Shown here in pieces: positions 8,073 to 16,737 of a stretch of 64,000 nucleotides of DNA (position 1 is its first letter; each line of letters opens with the position of its first letter). The notes beneath the pieces were generated by a model that did no database searches, had not been told where the DNA came from, and saw nothing but the letters and a program-made list of their open reading frames with translations. The stretch is from Bacteroidaceae bacterium. Lineage in GTDB: Bacteria > Bacteroidota > Bacteroidia > Bacteroidales > Bacteroidaceae. A program made the translations under genes and the position numbers. Location of the stretch: positions 38,887 to 102,886 of the forward strand of contig JAILQO010000010.1 in assembly GCA_024698925.1 (NCBI GenBank). Reading direction: 5' to 3'.

Positions 8073-8145
8073 CGCGGAGTGGAGCAGTTGGTAGCTCGCC
8101 AGGCTCATAACCTGGAGGTCGCCCGTTCGAGTCGGACCTCCGCAA
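8073..8145 (+). tRNA. Initiator tRNA-fMet(CAT)
   Basis: Acceptor GCGGAG pairs with CTCCGC while position 1 (C, 8073) faces A at 8144, the unpaired C1-A72 hallmark of bacterial initiator tRNA. The anticodon loop GCTCATAAC has CAT, and the T-loop is GTTCGAGTC. The 3' CCA is not encoded (genomic bases are CTA). A strong hairpin terminator follows 8 bp later. Confidence 0.93.
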
Positions 8146-8152
8146 CTAAGAA

Positions 8153-8188
8153 AAGAAGGGATGTTGCTCAACAGCAACATCCCTTCTT
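8153..8188. terminator. Bidirectional terminator between tRNA-fMet and feo operon
   Basis: This is a perfect 16-bp stem (8153-8168 and 8173-8188) with a CAAC loop. On the plus strand it is followed by CTTTG. It closes both the tRNA-fMet transcript and the convergent feo transcript. The last codons of the FeoB-associated protein lie inside the stem. Confidence 0.85.
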
Positions 8189-8371
8189 CTTTGTATTCTC
8201 TTCGCAGGTCTCGGCCTGCGGTGTCTTCTGTTTCTGACAGTTGTCGGCAAGCGGACATCCTGCACAGCGGACGTCTTCGTCCTGTCGTGTCTTCGTGAAA
8301 CGCTGCCGAAGTAGATACGCTACATAGGCTGCGCAGGCACAGAGAATGAGTATGACAACTGCCAACTGCAT
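8168..8371 (-). CDS. FeoB-associated Cys-rich membrane protein
   Basis: The protein has 67 residues from the ATG at 8371, which overlaps the feoAB stop by one base (TGATG); a longer frame upstream runs inside feoB and is not likely. It has one N-terminal membrane segment (about residues 3-20), then a short cytoplasmic tail with cysteines (CAGCPLADNC and the terminal GCCC), as in the small family found behind feoB. The cysteines probably bind iron or another metal during ferrous iron uptake; that role is inferred. The codons for the terminal KKGCCC and the stop form one arm and the loop of the terminator hairpin. Confidence 0.88.
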   Translation of the reverse strand: MQLAVVILILCACAAYVAYLLRQRFTKTRQDEDVRCAGCPLADNCQKQKTPQAETCEENTKKKGCCC

Positions 8372-10830
8372 CAGAACATCCCTCCTATTTGTACCACAAG
8401 AGCGGAAACCGCCCAGGCCACAGCTGTCGTATAAAGTGCCGCGCCGATGGCCCAACGCCATTTACCGGTCTCGTTCTTGATGGCTACGATGGTGGCCAGA
8501 CAGGGGAAGTACAAGAGTACAAATAGCAGATAGGCAAATGCAATGAGTGGCGTGATTCCGTCAGCGCTCATGAGTTGGCGCAGATGTGTATATTTGCTAC
8601 TGTCCTCAGAGAAAGTGTCATCATCGCCAAATGAGTCATCGCCCGAGTAGAGAACTCCCATCGTTGAGGCTACAATCTCCTTCGCGCCTACGCCTGCGAT
8701 AAGGCTTACGTCCAGTTTCCAATTGAAATGTTGCGGTGCAAAGAGCGGCGTGACGGCTTTACCTGCACGACCGAGGTAGGACGTTTCCATATTATCAGCT
8801 GTGCCCACGGCAGAGGATGAGGATGGGCCGAAGTAGCTTAGCGCCCAAACGATGATGCTGGCAACGAGGATAATGCCGCCCATCTTCTTCAGGTATTCTT
8901 TGCCCTTTTCCCATGTGTGGCGGCCAATAGCCTTTGCCGTCGGCCAACGATAGGGTGGTAGCTCCATGACAAACGGCGTGTCTTCGCCCTTGATAACAAA
9001 GGTGGAGAGGATCCGGGAGACGATGATGCTCACAAGGATGCCGATGGCGTAGAGCGACACCAATACCGTACTGCGCCACTGTGCCGCAAAGAAGGTACCT
9101 ACTATCATAATATATATAGGTAAGCGTGCGGAACATGACATGAACGGGATAATCATCATCGTGATCAGGCGTGAGCGCCGACTCTCCACGGTGCGTGTAG
9201 CCATCACTGCAGGCACGTTGCAGCCGAAGCCCATTACCAGAGGGATGAACGACTTGCCATGCAGTCCCATTCGATGCATCAGTTTGTCCATGATGAAGGC
9301 CGCGCGGGCCATATAGCCAGAGTCCTCCATGAAGGATATAAAGAAGTAGAGAATCAGAATCTGCGGTAGGAAGACGATGACGCTGCCTACGCCGCCGATG
9401 ATGCCATCTACAAGCATCGAACGTAAGGGCCCTTCGCTCATCGAGGTGCCTATCCACTCACCGAGCCATGCTACGCCCGCCTCAATCCAATCCATAGGAT
9501 ACTGTCCAAGTGTAAAGGTGACTTGGAACATCACATATAGGATGAGGAAAAAGATGGGGAATCCCAGATACTTGTTGGAAAGAAGGTTGTCTATGCGATG
9601 CGTGGTCTTGTACGTGTCCTTCTTCGTGCCAGTCGTGAAGCCCGCCTCGGCTAATGCACCGTGGATAAAGCCGTATTTAGCATCCATGATGGCGGTTTCT
9701 GAATCCACGCCGGTCTCTTCCAGAACACGGGCTCCGGCATAGTCGCGTGTGGCCATGAGGCGTTTGCGGTCCTCGCTACGATGCTCGCTTTCCACGTGAC
9801 TTTCCACATAGTGGATGACCTCTGTGTCATGTTCCAGCAGTTTGATGGCCAGATAGCGAGTGGAGAACTGGGTGCGCAGGTGCTCATCGGCTTTCAGGAA
9901 CGTCTGGATATGCGTGATGCCGTCCTCGATTTCGTGGCCATAGTTGATATGAATGTGGCGCGTGTGGACGTTCTGGTCCTCAAAGACCTCTATGACGGTA
10001 TGGAACAGTTCCTTCACGCCGCGTCCGGTCTTGAACGAAGTGGGTATCATTGGCACGCCGAAAAGTGTCGATAGGATGTTCATGTCGAGGCTGTCGCCAC
10101 GCTTCTCAAACTCATCGAACATATTCAGCGCGCACACTACGCGCAGGTTCATATCTACCAACTGCGTGGTCAGGTAGAGGTTGCGCTCCAGATTGGAAGC
10201 ATCCAATACATTGATGACGATATCCGGATGCTCCGTCGCCAGATGCTGGCGAACATACAATTCCTCTGGCGAATAGCAGGAGAGAGAGTATGTTCCAGGC
10301 AAGTCTGTGAGCTGGAATGTGTACCCTTCCATCTCTGCTGTGGCTGTCGTGGCATCTACCGTAACGCCGGAATAGTTGCCGACACGTGCATGAGCACCGC
10401 TGGCATAGTTGAACAGCGATGTCTTGCCGCAGTTGGGATTGCCGATGAGGGCAACGGAGATGGTTCCACCTCCCTGTCCCTCTTTCGTGGGGAGGGGTGT
10501 TGTATCTTGATGAGCAAGGGACTGCTCTTCATTTACGGAGTAAGACTTGGTGCTTTTCGCAGTTCTCGGCAAGTGATGACCTTCCCCTTTATTGGGGATG
10601 GATTGGGAAGTGGGTCTAACCTCTATCATCCTCGCTTCATCGTGTCGCAAGCTCACCTCGTAGCCCATCAGCTTATACTTTACAGGGTCTTGTAGCGGTG
10701 CGTTGAGCAAAGCTTCTACCGGCTGTCCTTTGATGAAGCCCATCTCGATGATGCGCTTACGGAAGCCGCCGTGACCGCTAACCTTTACAATCACGGCCCG
10801 CTCGCCTGTCTTCAGTTCTGATAGTTTCAT
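8371..10830 (-). CDS. feoB: Ferrous iron transporter, FeoA-FeoB fusion
   Basis: The protein has 819 residues from the ATG at 10830 (an upstream Met in frame lies before the promoter and is rejected). Residues 1-75 are a FeoA/SH3-like domain, 76-122 a low-complexity linker, and from about 123 the FeoB G domain starts with GNPNCGKTS (130-138), then DLPGTYSLS and the NMFDEF guanine-recognition region. The C-terminal half has the multi-spanning Gate domains with SCSARLPIYIM and GFGCNVPAVMATRT. FeoB takes up Fe2+ across the inner membrane, powered or gated by GTP. FeoA-FeoB fusions are common in Bacteroidota. The linker is made of a repeat-like palindromic sequence (see separate entry). A FeoB-associated small protein follows, overlapped by one base. 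Confidence 0.95.
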   Translation of the reverse strand: MKLSELKTGERAVIVKVSGHGGFRKRIIEMGFIKGQPVEALLNAPLQDPVKYKLMGYEVSLRHDEARMIEVRPTSQSIPNKGEGHHLPRTAKSTKSYSVNEEQSLAHQDTTPLPTKEGQGGGTISVALIGNPNCGKTSLFNYASGAHARVGNYSGVTVDATTATAEMEGYTFQLTDLPGTYSLSCYSPEELYVRQHLATEHPDIVINVLDASNLERNLYLTTQLVDMNLRVVCALNMFDEFEKRGDSLDMNILSTLFGVPMIPTSFKTGRGVKELFHTVIEVFEDQNVHTRHIHINYGHEIEDGITHIQTFLKADEHLRTQFSTRYLAIKLLEHDTEVIHYVESHVESEHRSEDRKRLMATRDYAGARVLEETGVDSETAIMDAKYGFIHGALAEAGFTTGTKKDTYKTTHRIDNLLSNKYLGFPIFFLILYVMFQVTFTLGQYPMDWIEAGVAWLGEWIGTSMSEGPLRSMLVDGIIGGVGSVIVFLPQILILYFFISFMEDSGYMARAAFIMDKLMHRMGLHGKSFIPLVMGFGCNVPAVMATRTVESRRSRLITMMIIPFMSCSARLPIYIMIVGTFFAAQWRSTVLVSLYAIGILVSIIVSRILSTFVIKGEDTPFVMELPPYRWPTAKAIGRHTWEKGKEYLKKMGGIILVASIIVWALSYFGPSSSSAVGTADNMETSYLGRAGKAVTPLFAPQHFNWKLDVSLIAGVGAKEIVASTMGVLYSGDDSFGDDDTFSEDSSKYTHLRQLMSADGITPLIAFAYLLFVLLYFPCLATIVAIKNETGKWRWAIGAALYTTAVAWAVSALVVQIGGMF
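10466..10613. repeat. Paired GC-rich palindromic element inside the feoAB linker
   Basis: Two G/C-rich imperfect palindromes (10466-10499, around CTCTTTCGTGGGGAG, and 10580-10613, around CCCCTTTATTGGGG) flank about 80 bp. They encode the linker residues PLPTKEGQGGG and SIPNKGEGHHLP. The same two-palindrome layout occurs inside rsmD at 52168-52270. Confidence 0.6.
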
Positions 10831-10857
10831 ACGTCGCAGTTTCTTCGTTATTTGCTG

Positions 10858-10889
10858 CAAAAGTACATCTTTATTCTGAAACGACCAAA
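10858..10889 (-). promoter_or_regulatory. Promoter of feoAB
   Basis: Minus strand: -33 TTTG at 10889-10886, 20-bp spacer, -7 TACTTTTG at 10865-10858. The leader to the ATG at 10830 is about 20 nt. No Fur-like box was recognised. Confidence 0.65.
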
Positions 10890-11021
10890 AATGAGTGCCC
10901 TCTCCGACAAAAATACCTACTTTTGGTGATGGCAATTGCTTATAAAAAGAAGGTTCTAAAGGAGGTTCTCATTAGTGCCCAATCTCCCCCATTAATGATT
11001 CTCTAAGGAAGTGTAGTTTAT

Positions 11022-11101
11022 ATTCCAAGGCCTGGAATACAAGTACCAAGTCTTGGTACAGATGTTTCAAGTCTTGGTACAGATGTTCCAAAGCTTGGAA
11101 T
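11022..11101. repeat. Four palindromes at exact 21-bp period
   Basis: Four 17-bp palindromic units are centred at 11030, 11051, 11072 and 11093: ATTCCAAGGCCTGGAAT, GTACCAAGTCTTGGTAC, GTTTCAAGTCTTGGTAC and GTTCCAAAGCTTGGAAT. The second is a perfect palindrome. The spacers AGAT are shared by units 2-4. The region between feoAB and dnaK (10831-11230) holds otherwise only the feoAB promoter and the dnaK terminator. Confidence 0.85.
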
Positions 11102-11170
11102 AGAAAAATGGATTAATGGAAAGGAAATAGTGCAGAAGCAAAAGGGAAACCGCAATGTTTAACAAAAAAA

Positions 11171-11194
11171 AGGCCTCACATTGAAATGAAGCCC
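11171..11194 (-). terminator. Terminator of dnaK
   Basis: The minus-strand transcript forms GGGCTTCA...TGAGGCC with one G-U pair, followed by eight T. It lies about 40 bp after the dnaK stop. Confidence 0.75.
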
Positions 11195-11230
11195 TTCTCG
11201 TGGAATATGTGGGTACTTTTCTGAAGGCTA

Positions 11231-13177
11231 TTACTTGACCTCCTCGAAGTCGGCATCTTGGATGTTGTCGCCCTGCTGGCCGCCTTGTGCGCCGCCCTGA
11301 GGACCAGCCTGTTGGCCGTTGAAGGGACCATTGGCACCTTCGAAGGGGTTGCCTTGTGCGCCCTGAGCGCCGGCGCCTGCCTGCTGAGCGGCAGCGTACA
11401 TCTTCTGAGCTGCGTTGTTCAGCTCGTTGGTTGCAGCGTCGATGGCTGCGAGATCCTGTGCCTTGTGGGCATCGCGGAGCTTCTGGAGAGCTGCCTCAAC
11501 CTCGGCCTTCACATCAGCGGGCAGCTTGTCACCGCTCTCCTTGAGCATGTTCTCGGTCTGGAAAATCATGCTGTCGGCCTGATTCAGCTTGTCAATCTTC
11601 TCGCGCTCCTTCTTGTCGGCATCGGCATTAGCTTCTGCCTCAGCCTTCATGCGCTCAATCTCTTCCTTGCTCAGACCGCTGCTGGCCTCAATGCGGATAG
11701 CCTGCTCCTTACCGGTTGCCTTATCCTTGGCGCTGACCTTCAAGATACCATTGGCATCGATGTCGAAGCTTACCTCAATCTGTGGAATACCGCGACGAGC
11801 GGGAGCGATGCCAGTCAGGTTGAACTGACCGATACTCTTGTTCTGAGCTGCCATGGGACGTTCGCCCTGAAGCACGTGGATAGTCACTTCGGTCTGGTTG
11901 TCAGCAGCTGTGGAGAACACCTCGCTCTTGTGGACAGGAATGGTGGTGTTGGCTTCGATGAGTTTGGTCATAACGCCACCCAGGGTCTCGATACCCATGC
12001 TCAATGGTGTTACGTCGAGGAGAACGATGTCCTGACCGGCCTCGTTGTTAAGGATGGCACCCTGGATGCTGGCACCTACTGCTACCACCTCATCGGGGTT
12101 CACGCCCTTGCTGGGAGCCTTGCCGAAGAAGTCTTCAACGAGCTTCTGAATAGCGGGGATACGGCTGGAGCCACCTACGAGGATCACCTCGTCGATATCG
12201 CTGTTGCTCAGGCCAGCATCCTGCATGGCCTTCTGGCAGGGTACCTTACAAGCCTGGATGAGGCTGTCGGCGAGCTGCTCGAACTTGGCGCGAGTCAGCG
12301 TCATGACAAGATGCTTAGGCACACCATTGACGGCTGTGATGTAAGGCAGGTTGATCTCGGTGGTGCTGGAACTAGAGAGCTCAATCTTAGCCTTCTCAGC
12401 AGCTTCCTTCAGACGCTGGAGCGCCATAGGATCTTGTTTGAGATCTACGCCTTCCTGAGCGCGGAACTCGTTGGCCATCCAATCAATGATGACCTGGTCG
12501 AAGTCGTCACCGCCGAGGTGAGTGTCACCATTGGTGCTAAGAACTTCGAAGACACCACCACCAAACTCCAGGATGGAGATATCGAAGGTACCACCGCCAA
12601 GGTCGAAGACGGCAATCTTCATGTCCTTATTAGCTTTGTCAACGCCGTATGCCAATGCAGCGGCTGTAGGCTCGTTGACGATACGCTTTACCTCCAGACC
12701 GGCAATCTGACCAGCTTCCTTGGTGGCCTGACGTTGACTATCGCTGAAGTAGGCGGGTACGGTGATGACAGCTTCTGTCACCTCCTGACCAAGATAGTCC
12801 TCAGCGGTCTTCTTCATCTTCTGCAGGATCATTGCGCTAATCTCCTGCGGCGTATAGAGGCGGCCATCGATGTTGACACGCGGCGTGTTGTTGTCGCCAC
12901 GATCTACCTGATAAGGTACGCGGCTAATCTCCTTCTGCACCTGATCATAGGTCTCGCCCATGAAACGCTTGATGGAGAAAATCGTGTTCTTAGGATTGGT
13001 GATAGCCTGACGCTTGGCAGGATCACCCACTTTGCGCTCGCCGTCTTTCATGAATGCGACGATGGAAGGTGTGGTGCGCTTGCCCTCAGAGTTGGCAATC
13101 ACAACGGGCTCGTTGCCCTCAAAAACGGATACGCAGCTGTTAGTGGTACCCAAGTCAATTCCAATAATCTTTCCCAT
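11231..13177 (-). CDS. dnaK: Hsp70 chaperone DnaK
   Basis: The protein has 648 residues from the ATG at 13177 ([18 protein letters not shown]); an in-frame upstream ATG adds 22 residues without family similarity and is not used. The N-terminal ATPase domain carries phosphate-binding [19 protein letters not shown] and VGGSSRIP. The substrate-binding domain (for example [17 protein letters not shown]) is followed by a helical lid and a Gly/Gln-rich tail ending DADFEEVK. DnaK refolds and protects proteins with DnaJ and GrpE, which are not adjacent. The gene stands alone behind a near-perfect sigma54-type promoter and ends at its own terminator. A 654-codon frame on the opposite strand is a shadow of this gene. 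Confidence 0.97.
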   Translation of the reverse strand: MGKIIGIDLGTTNSCVSVFEGNEPVVIANSEGKRTTPSIVAFMKDGERKVGDPAKRQAITNPKNTIFSIKRFMGETYDQVQKEISRVPYQVDRGDNNTPRVNIDGRLYTPQEISAMILQKMKKTAEDYLGQEVTEAVITVPAYFSDSQRQATKEAGQIAGLEVKRIVNEPTAAALAYGVDKANKDMKIAVFDLGGGTFDISILEFGGGVFEVLSTNGDTHLGGDDFDQVIIDWMANEFRAQEGVDLKQDPMALQRLKEAAEKAKIELSSSSTTEINLPYITAVNGVPKHLVMTLTRAKFEQLADSLIQACKVPCQKAMQDAGLSNSDIDEVILVGGSSRIPAIQKLVEDFFGKAPSKGVNPDEVVAVGASIQGAILNNEAGQDIVLLDVTPLSMGIETLGGVMTKLIEANTTIPVHKSEVFSTAADNQTEVTIHVLQGERPMAAQNKSIGQFNLTGIAPARRGIPQIEVSFDIDANGILKVSAKDKATGKEQAIRIEASSGLSKEEIERMKAEAEANADADKKEREKIDKLNQADSMIFQTENMLKESGDKLPADVKAEVEAALQKLRDAHKAQDLAAIDAATNELNNAAQKMYAAAQQAGAGAQGAQGNPFEGANGPFNGQQAGPQGGAQGGQQGDNIQDADFEEVK

Positions 13178-13252
13178 AGTTGTATTGTTTTTAATTGTTA
13201 TGATTCGTTTGATGTTCGATGACGGATTCGCATGAATCGTCATACCTGTCCA

Positions 13253-13269
13253 AGCAAACAGCGTGCCAA
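13253..13269 (-). promoter_or_regulatory. Sigma54 (-24/-12) type promoter upstream of dnaK
   Basis: The minus strand reads TTGGCACGCTGTTTGCT: GG and GC separated by exactly 10 nt, matching the sigma54 consensus TGGCACG-N4-TTGC. Transcription would start near 13242, 65 nt before the dnaK ATG. No TAnnTTTG promoter was seen for this gene. Partial palindromes around 13275-13290 (TTCATGCGGGCGTGAA) could bind an activator. Confidence 0.65.
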
Positions 13270-13358
13270 AAGCGGCTTCATGCGGGCGTGAACCATATAA
13301 AAATAAAAGAATATGTCGTTTTTTTCACTTTTCATTTTTCTACTTTTCATATTTTTCC

Positions 13359-13366
13359 TACCTTTG
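13359..13366 (+). promoter_or_regulatory. -7 promoter box immediately before the lipoprotein start
   Basis: TACCTTTG ends only 4 nt before the ATG at 13371, so the transcript would have almost no leader. No clear TTTG -33 box is present. Confidence 0.5.
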
Positions 13367-13370
13367 CGAC

Positions 13371-13769
13371 ATGAAATCTGCCAAAATGACATTATTCGCC
13401 ATCTTTGCTGTGACAATGATGATGTTAAGTTGTAGCTCCGACCTCACGCGTGACCAGCGCCGCGTGCGCCGTGCCGCCGAGTGCTGCTATAGCTATCTGC
13501 AAAAAGGAAAGTATGAGAAATTTGTCGGCGAGATCGCTTATGCCGACTCGATGTCTGAAGACTATCGTGCCCAGATGGTAGATTTAGTAAAAGAATTTGC
13601 CGCGTTGCAGGAAGCGCAACACGGCAAACTATTGGAGGCAGAAGCCATCGGCGATACAATCATTGATGCGATGGCCCAAGTGTATCTTCTCGTGTCCTAT
13701 GCCGACAGTACCTCTGAAGAGGTGGGGCTGCCGATGGTGAAAGTGGACGGCGACTGGAAGATGCAGTAG
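13371..13769 (+). CDS. Small lipoprotein, DUF4878-like
   Basis: The protein has 132 residues from the ATG at 13371. The signal peptide ends in a lipobox-like MMLSC, so the mature protein is probably lipid-anchored at Cys21. The mature part is a small alpha+beta domain of the NTF2-like kind (YSYLQKGKYEKFVGEIAYAD ... VDGDWKM), resembling DUF4878; this assignment is by pattern only. A Met at 13386 would also give a good signal peptide, and since the -7 box ends at 13366 that start would leave a short leader. Divergent from dnaK. Function unknown. Confidence 0.75.
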   Translation: MKSAKMTLFAIFAVTMMMLSCSSDLTRDQRRVRRAAECCYSYLQKGKYEKFVGEIAYADSMSEDYRAQMVDLVKEFAALQEAQHGKLLEAEAIGDTIIDAMAQVYLLVSYADSTSEEVGLPMVKVDGDWKMQ

Positions 13770-13778
13770 CCTAAATCA

Positions 13779-14501
13779 TTAGTCCTTGAGGAAATAAATT
13801 ACGGTGGTGACCACACGCACATTCTTCAGCCAAGGTGTGTTCTGGTCGCGGCTCTCGATAGAGAACTGACCTTGGTCGGCAGTACGGATTTTGCCTAACT
13901 CGCTGTCAGAATCTTCAGCGAAGCGCTCTGCTGTCCTACGGGCATTCTTGGTGGCCTCGGCAATCATCTCAGGCTTGATGTCGTTGAGTCCCGTGAACTC
14001 ATAAGTCACGATTGAACTCTCATCGTACTCGTTGCCCACAATCGTGACACCCTGACGCATCAGCTCAGTCTGCTTGCTAACCAGTTTGCGTACCAAATCC
14101 ACATTCTTCGAAACGACAGTGACAACGCAGTTGGCTTTATAGCGGTAGCGCACCATCTCGTTGCTATAGCTTAAATTAGCTTGTTGGTCCACCATCACAG
14201 GCGGTGCCAAAGAAATCTCTTCGTCGCTGAGACCGTTGCTTTTGAGGAAATCCACAATGATGCGTGTGTCAGCTTCGATACGGTCGTACAACTCTGCAGG
14301 GTCATTGCCCAGTTCCTTGAACTTCATAGGCCAAGTGGCCTTGTCGGCCTTCACTTCCTTTTCAGAAAGACCCTTGGCGGTGACCGTGCGGTCCATTTCC
14401 TTGAACTGCACAATACCTTGTTTAATAGCCCTTCCACCGAAGAAAAGGCCAAGGGCGAGAACTACAGCCTCGCCAAAGAACTTAAATTCAACTGATTTCA
14501 T
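13779..14501 (-). CDS. SIMPL (DUF541) domain protein
   Basis: The protein has 240 residues. One N-terminal membrane anchor (about residues 8-25) is followed by an extracytoplasmic SIMPL domain from about 36 (RTVTAKGLSEKEVKADKATW) to the C-terminus (NVRVVTTVIYFLKD). The family is widespread and includes oligomeric periplasmic or outer membrane proteins; the biochemical role is unclear. It is the last gene of the DUF177-rpmF-fabH-era-der run, 23 bp after der, and converges on the lipoprotein gene with only 9 bp between stops. Confidence 0.85.
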   Translation of the reverse strand: MKSVEFKFFGEAVVLALGLFFGGRAIKQGIVQFKEMDRTVTAKGLSEKEVKADKATWPMKFKELGNDPAELYDRIEADTRIIVDFLKSNGLSDEEISLAPPVMVDQQANLSYSNEMVRYRYKANCVVTVVSKNVDLVRKLVSKQTELMRQGVTIVGNEYDESSIVTYEFTGLNDIKPEMIAEATKNARRTAERFAEDSDSELGKIRTADQGQFSIESRDQNTPWLKNVRVVTTVIYFLKD

Positions 14502-14524
14502 GATGATAGGATAAAGCTAAATGT

Positions 14525-15832
14525 TTACTTTTGACGTATGAAAATATTGATGGGCGTGCCAGAGAAATCCCAGCGCTCGCGGATCTTATTCTCAAGGAAG
14601 CGCTTGTAGGGCTCTTTGATGTACTGAGGCAGGTTCGCATAGAACACGAAAGAGGGGATGCGTGTGTCTGGGAGCTGTGAACAGTACTTGATTTTGATGT
14701 ACTTGCCCTTCATGGATGGTGGGGGATATGCCTCGATAAGCGGGAGCATCTCCTGATTCAACTTTGTGGTACCCACGCGTGCACGACGGTGCTGGGCTAC
14801 GGCTGCAGCTGTCTCCAGAACCTTGAAGATGCGCTGCTTGGTCAGTGCAGAGGCAAAGATAATCTCGAAATCTGTGAAGGGAGCCATACGCTCACGGATG
14901 GTATCCTCGAAATACTTGATTGCCGTCGTGCTCTTGTCCTCAACAAGATCCCATTTGTTAACGACGACAACGAGACCTTTCTGATTGCGTTGAATCAGTT
15001 GGAAGATGTTCAAGTCCTGAGCTTCAATGCCACGAGTAGCGTCAAGCATGAGAACACAGACATCGCTATTCTCGATGGCGCGAATACTACGCATTACGCT
15101 GTAGAACTCCAAGTCTTCATTGACTTTGCTCTTACGACGGATGCCGGCTGTGTCCACGAGAAGGAAGTCGAAACCAAACTTCTGGTAGTGTGTATAAATA
15201 CTATCGCGTGTGGTGCCGGCAATGTCGGTGACAATATGACGGTCTTCGCCGATGAAGGCATTGGTGAGGCTGCTCTTACCTACATTTGGACGTCCCACAA
15301 CGGCGATGCGTGGTAGCTCCAGGTCCTCCTGAATATCGTCCACCTTTGGCAGCTTCTCCAGAATCAGGTCAAGGAGATCGCCTGTGCCGCTACCTGTCGC
15401 AGAACTGATGCAGAAAGGATCGCCAAGGCCAAGACCATAGAATTCTGCTGCTTGCCATTGCTGGTCGTTGTTGTCGGTCTTGTTCGCTACAAGGATAACG
15501 GGTTTTTCCGTACGACGTAGGATAGCGGCAACAGCTTCGTCGAGGTCTGTGACACCCGTATTGACGTCAACCAAGAATAGGATGACATCGGCTTCCTCCG
15601 TGGCAAGGGTGACTTGCTTGCGAATCTCTTCCTCGAAGATATCGTCGCTGTTGACAACCCAGCCGCCGGTATCAACGACAGAGAACTCCCGGCCTACCCA
15701 CTCACACTTGCCATACTGGCGGTCGCGCGTAGTTCCGGCTTCGTCAGAGACGATAGCGTGACGGGTTTTCGTCAGACGATTAAAGAGAGTGGATTTGCCC
15801 ACGTTGGGGCGTCCTACGATAGCTACTAACAT
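14525..15832 (-). CDS. der: Ribosome biogenesis GTPase Der (EngA)
   Basis: The protein has 435 residues with two consecutive G domains. The first has GRPNVGKST (7-15), DTGG and NKTD; the second starts at about 175 with [13 protein letters not shown] and NKWD. A C-terminal KH-like domain ends the protein. Der binds the 50S precursor and is needed for its assembly. It lies 7 bp after era in the same transcript, so two ribosome assembly GTPases are co-expressed. Confidence 0.97.
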   Translation of the reverse strand: MLVAIVGRPNVGKSTLFNRLTKTRHAIVSDEAGTTRDRQYGKCEWVGREFSVVDTGGWVVNSDDIFEEEIRKQVTLATEEADVILFLVDVNTGVTDLDEAVAAILRRTEKPVILVANKTDNNDQQWQAAEFYGLGLGDPFCISSATGSGTGDLLDLILEKLPKVDDIQEDLELPRIAVVGRPNVGKSSLTNAFIGEDRHIVTDIAGTTRDSIYTHYQKFGFDFLLVDTAGIRRKSKVNEDLEFYSVMRSIRAIENSDVCVLMLDATRGIEAQDLNIFQLIQRNQKGLVVVVNKWDLVEDKSTTAIKYFEDTIRERMAPFTDFEIIFASALTKQRIFKVLETAAAVAQHRRARVGTTKLNQEMLPLIEAYPPPSMKGKYIKIKYCSQLPDTRIPSFVFYANLPQYIKEPYKRFLENKIRERWDFSGTPINIFIRQK

Positions 15833-15839
15833 GTTATTC

Positions 15840-16730
15840 TTATTCTAAATCATACCCGAATTGTTTCATGGCGCGCTCCGAACTGCGCCAGTCTTTATCG
15901 ACCTTGACGAAGCATTGGAGGTAGATCTTCTTGCCAAAGAAACGTTCCAACTCGCAGCGAGCCTCCGTGGAAACACGCTTTAGCGCAACGCCCTGGTGTC
16001 CGATGATAATACCCTTCTGCGACTCTCGTTCCACAAAAATAGTGGCTTCGATGCGGATGAGATCGTCCGTCTCTTTGAAACTGTTTACAACAGCCTCTAC
16101 GGAATACGGAATCTCCTTGTCATAATATAGCAGGATCTTCTCGCGGATAATCTCTGTGACAAAAAAACGGGCGGGTTTGTCAGTCCATGTGTCTTTGTCA
16201 AAATACGCAGGCGACTCGGGCAATAACTCTTTGATGCGGCTTAGAACTTGATCTACGCCGAAACGATGGAGGGCGGAGATGGGATAAATCTCGGCTTTGG
16301 GAAGAACGGCATGCCATTCATCAACCTTTTGGGCGAGGATGGTGTTTGCAGCTCCTTCCGTGAGGTCAATTTTGTTGATCAGTACGAGGACGGGGACGTC
16401 CATGTGCTGCACTTTCTCCAGAAAATCTGCATTCTTGTCTGGCGTATCCACCATGTCTGTGACATAGAGTAGCACGTCAGCGTCTTGAAGGGCGCTCTCG
16501 GAAAACTGGAGCATCTGCTCTTGAAGCTTATAGTTGGGCTTCAGCACACCGGGAGTGTCGGAGAAACAGATTTGAAGATCGGGCTCGTTGAGTATGCCCA
16601 TAATACGGTGGCGCGTCGTCTGTGCCTTGAAAGTGGCAATAGAGATGCGCTCTCCCACGAGGAGATTCATCAGGGTGGACTTACCCACATTGGGGTTGCC
16701 TACGATATTGACGAAACCGGATTTGTGCAT
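15840..16730 (-). CDS. era: GTPase Era
   Basis: The protein has 296 residues. The G domain shows GNPNVGKST (11-19), DTPGV and NKID, and the C-terminal KH domain shows [14 protein letters not shown]. Era binds the 3' end of 16S rRNA and assists 30S maturation. The gene sits between fabH and der with 7-bp spacings. Confidence 0.97.
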   Translation of the reverse strand: MHKSGFVNIVGNPNVGKSTLMNLLVGERISIATFKAQTTRHRIMGILNEPDLQICFSDTPGVLKPNYKLQEQMLQFSESALQDADVLLYVTDMVDTPDKNADFLEKVQHMDVPVLVLINKIDLTEGAANTILAQKVDEWHAVLPKAEIYPISALHRFGVDQVLSRIKELLPESPAYFDKDTWTDKPARFFVTEIIREKILLYYDKEIPYSVEAVVNSFKETDDLIRIEATIFVERESQKGIIIGHQGVALKRVSTEARCELERFFGKKIYLQCFVKVDKDWRSSERAMKQFGYDLE

Positions 16731-16737
16731 ATACTTA

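Noticed and set aside
10831..10990. Fur box upstream of feoAB
   Set aside because: I found no convincing 19-bp GATAATGATAATCATTATC-like palindrome; only the promoter is supported.
11022..11101. CRISPR array
   Set aside because: The repeats follow each other at 21 bp with 4-bp constant linkers; there are no spacers of 30 bp or so and no cas genes.
11258..13222. Open frame of 654 codons on the plus strand opposite dnaK
   Set aside because: It mirrors the dnaK coding sequence; long antisense frames are common opposite dnaK because of codon bias. No ribosome binding site, promoter or recognisable domain.
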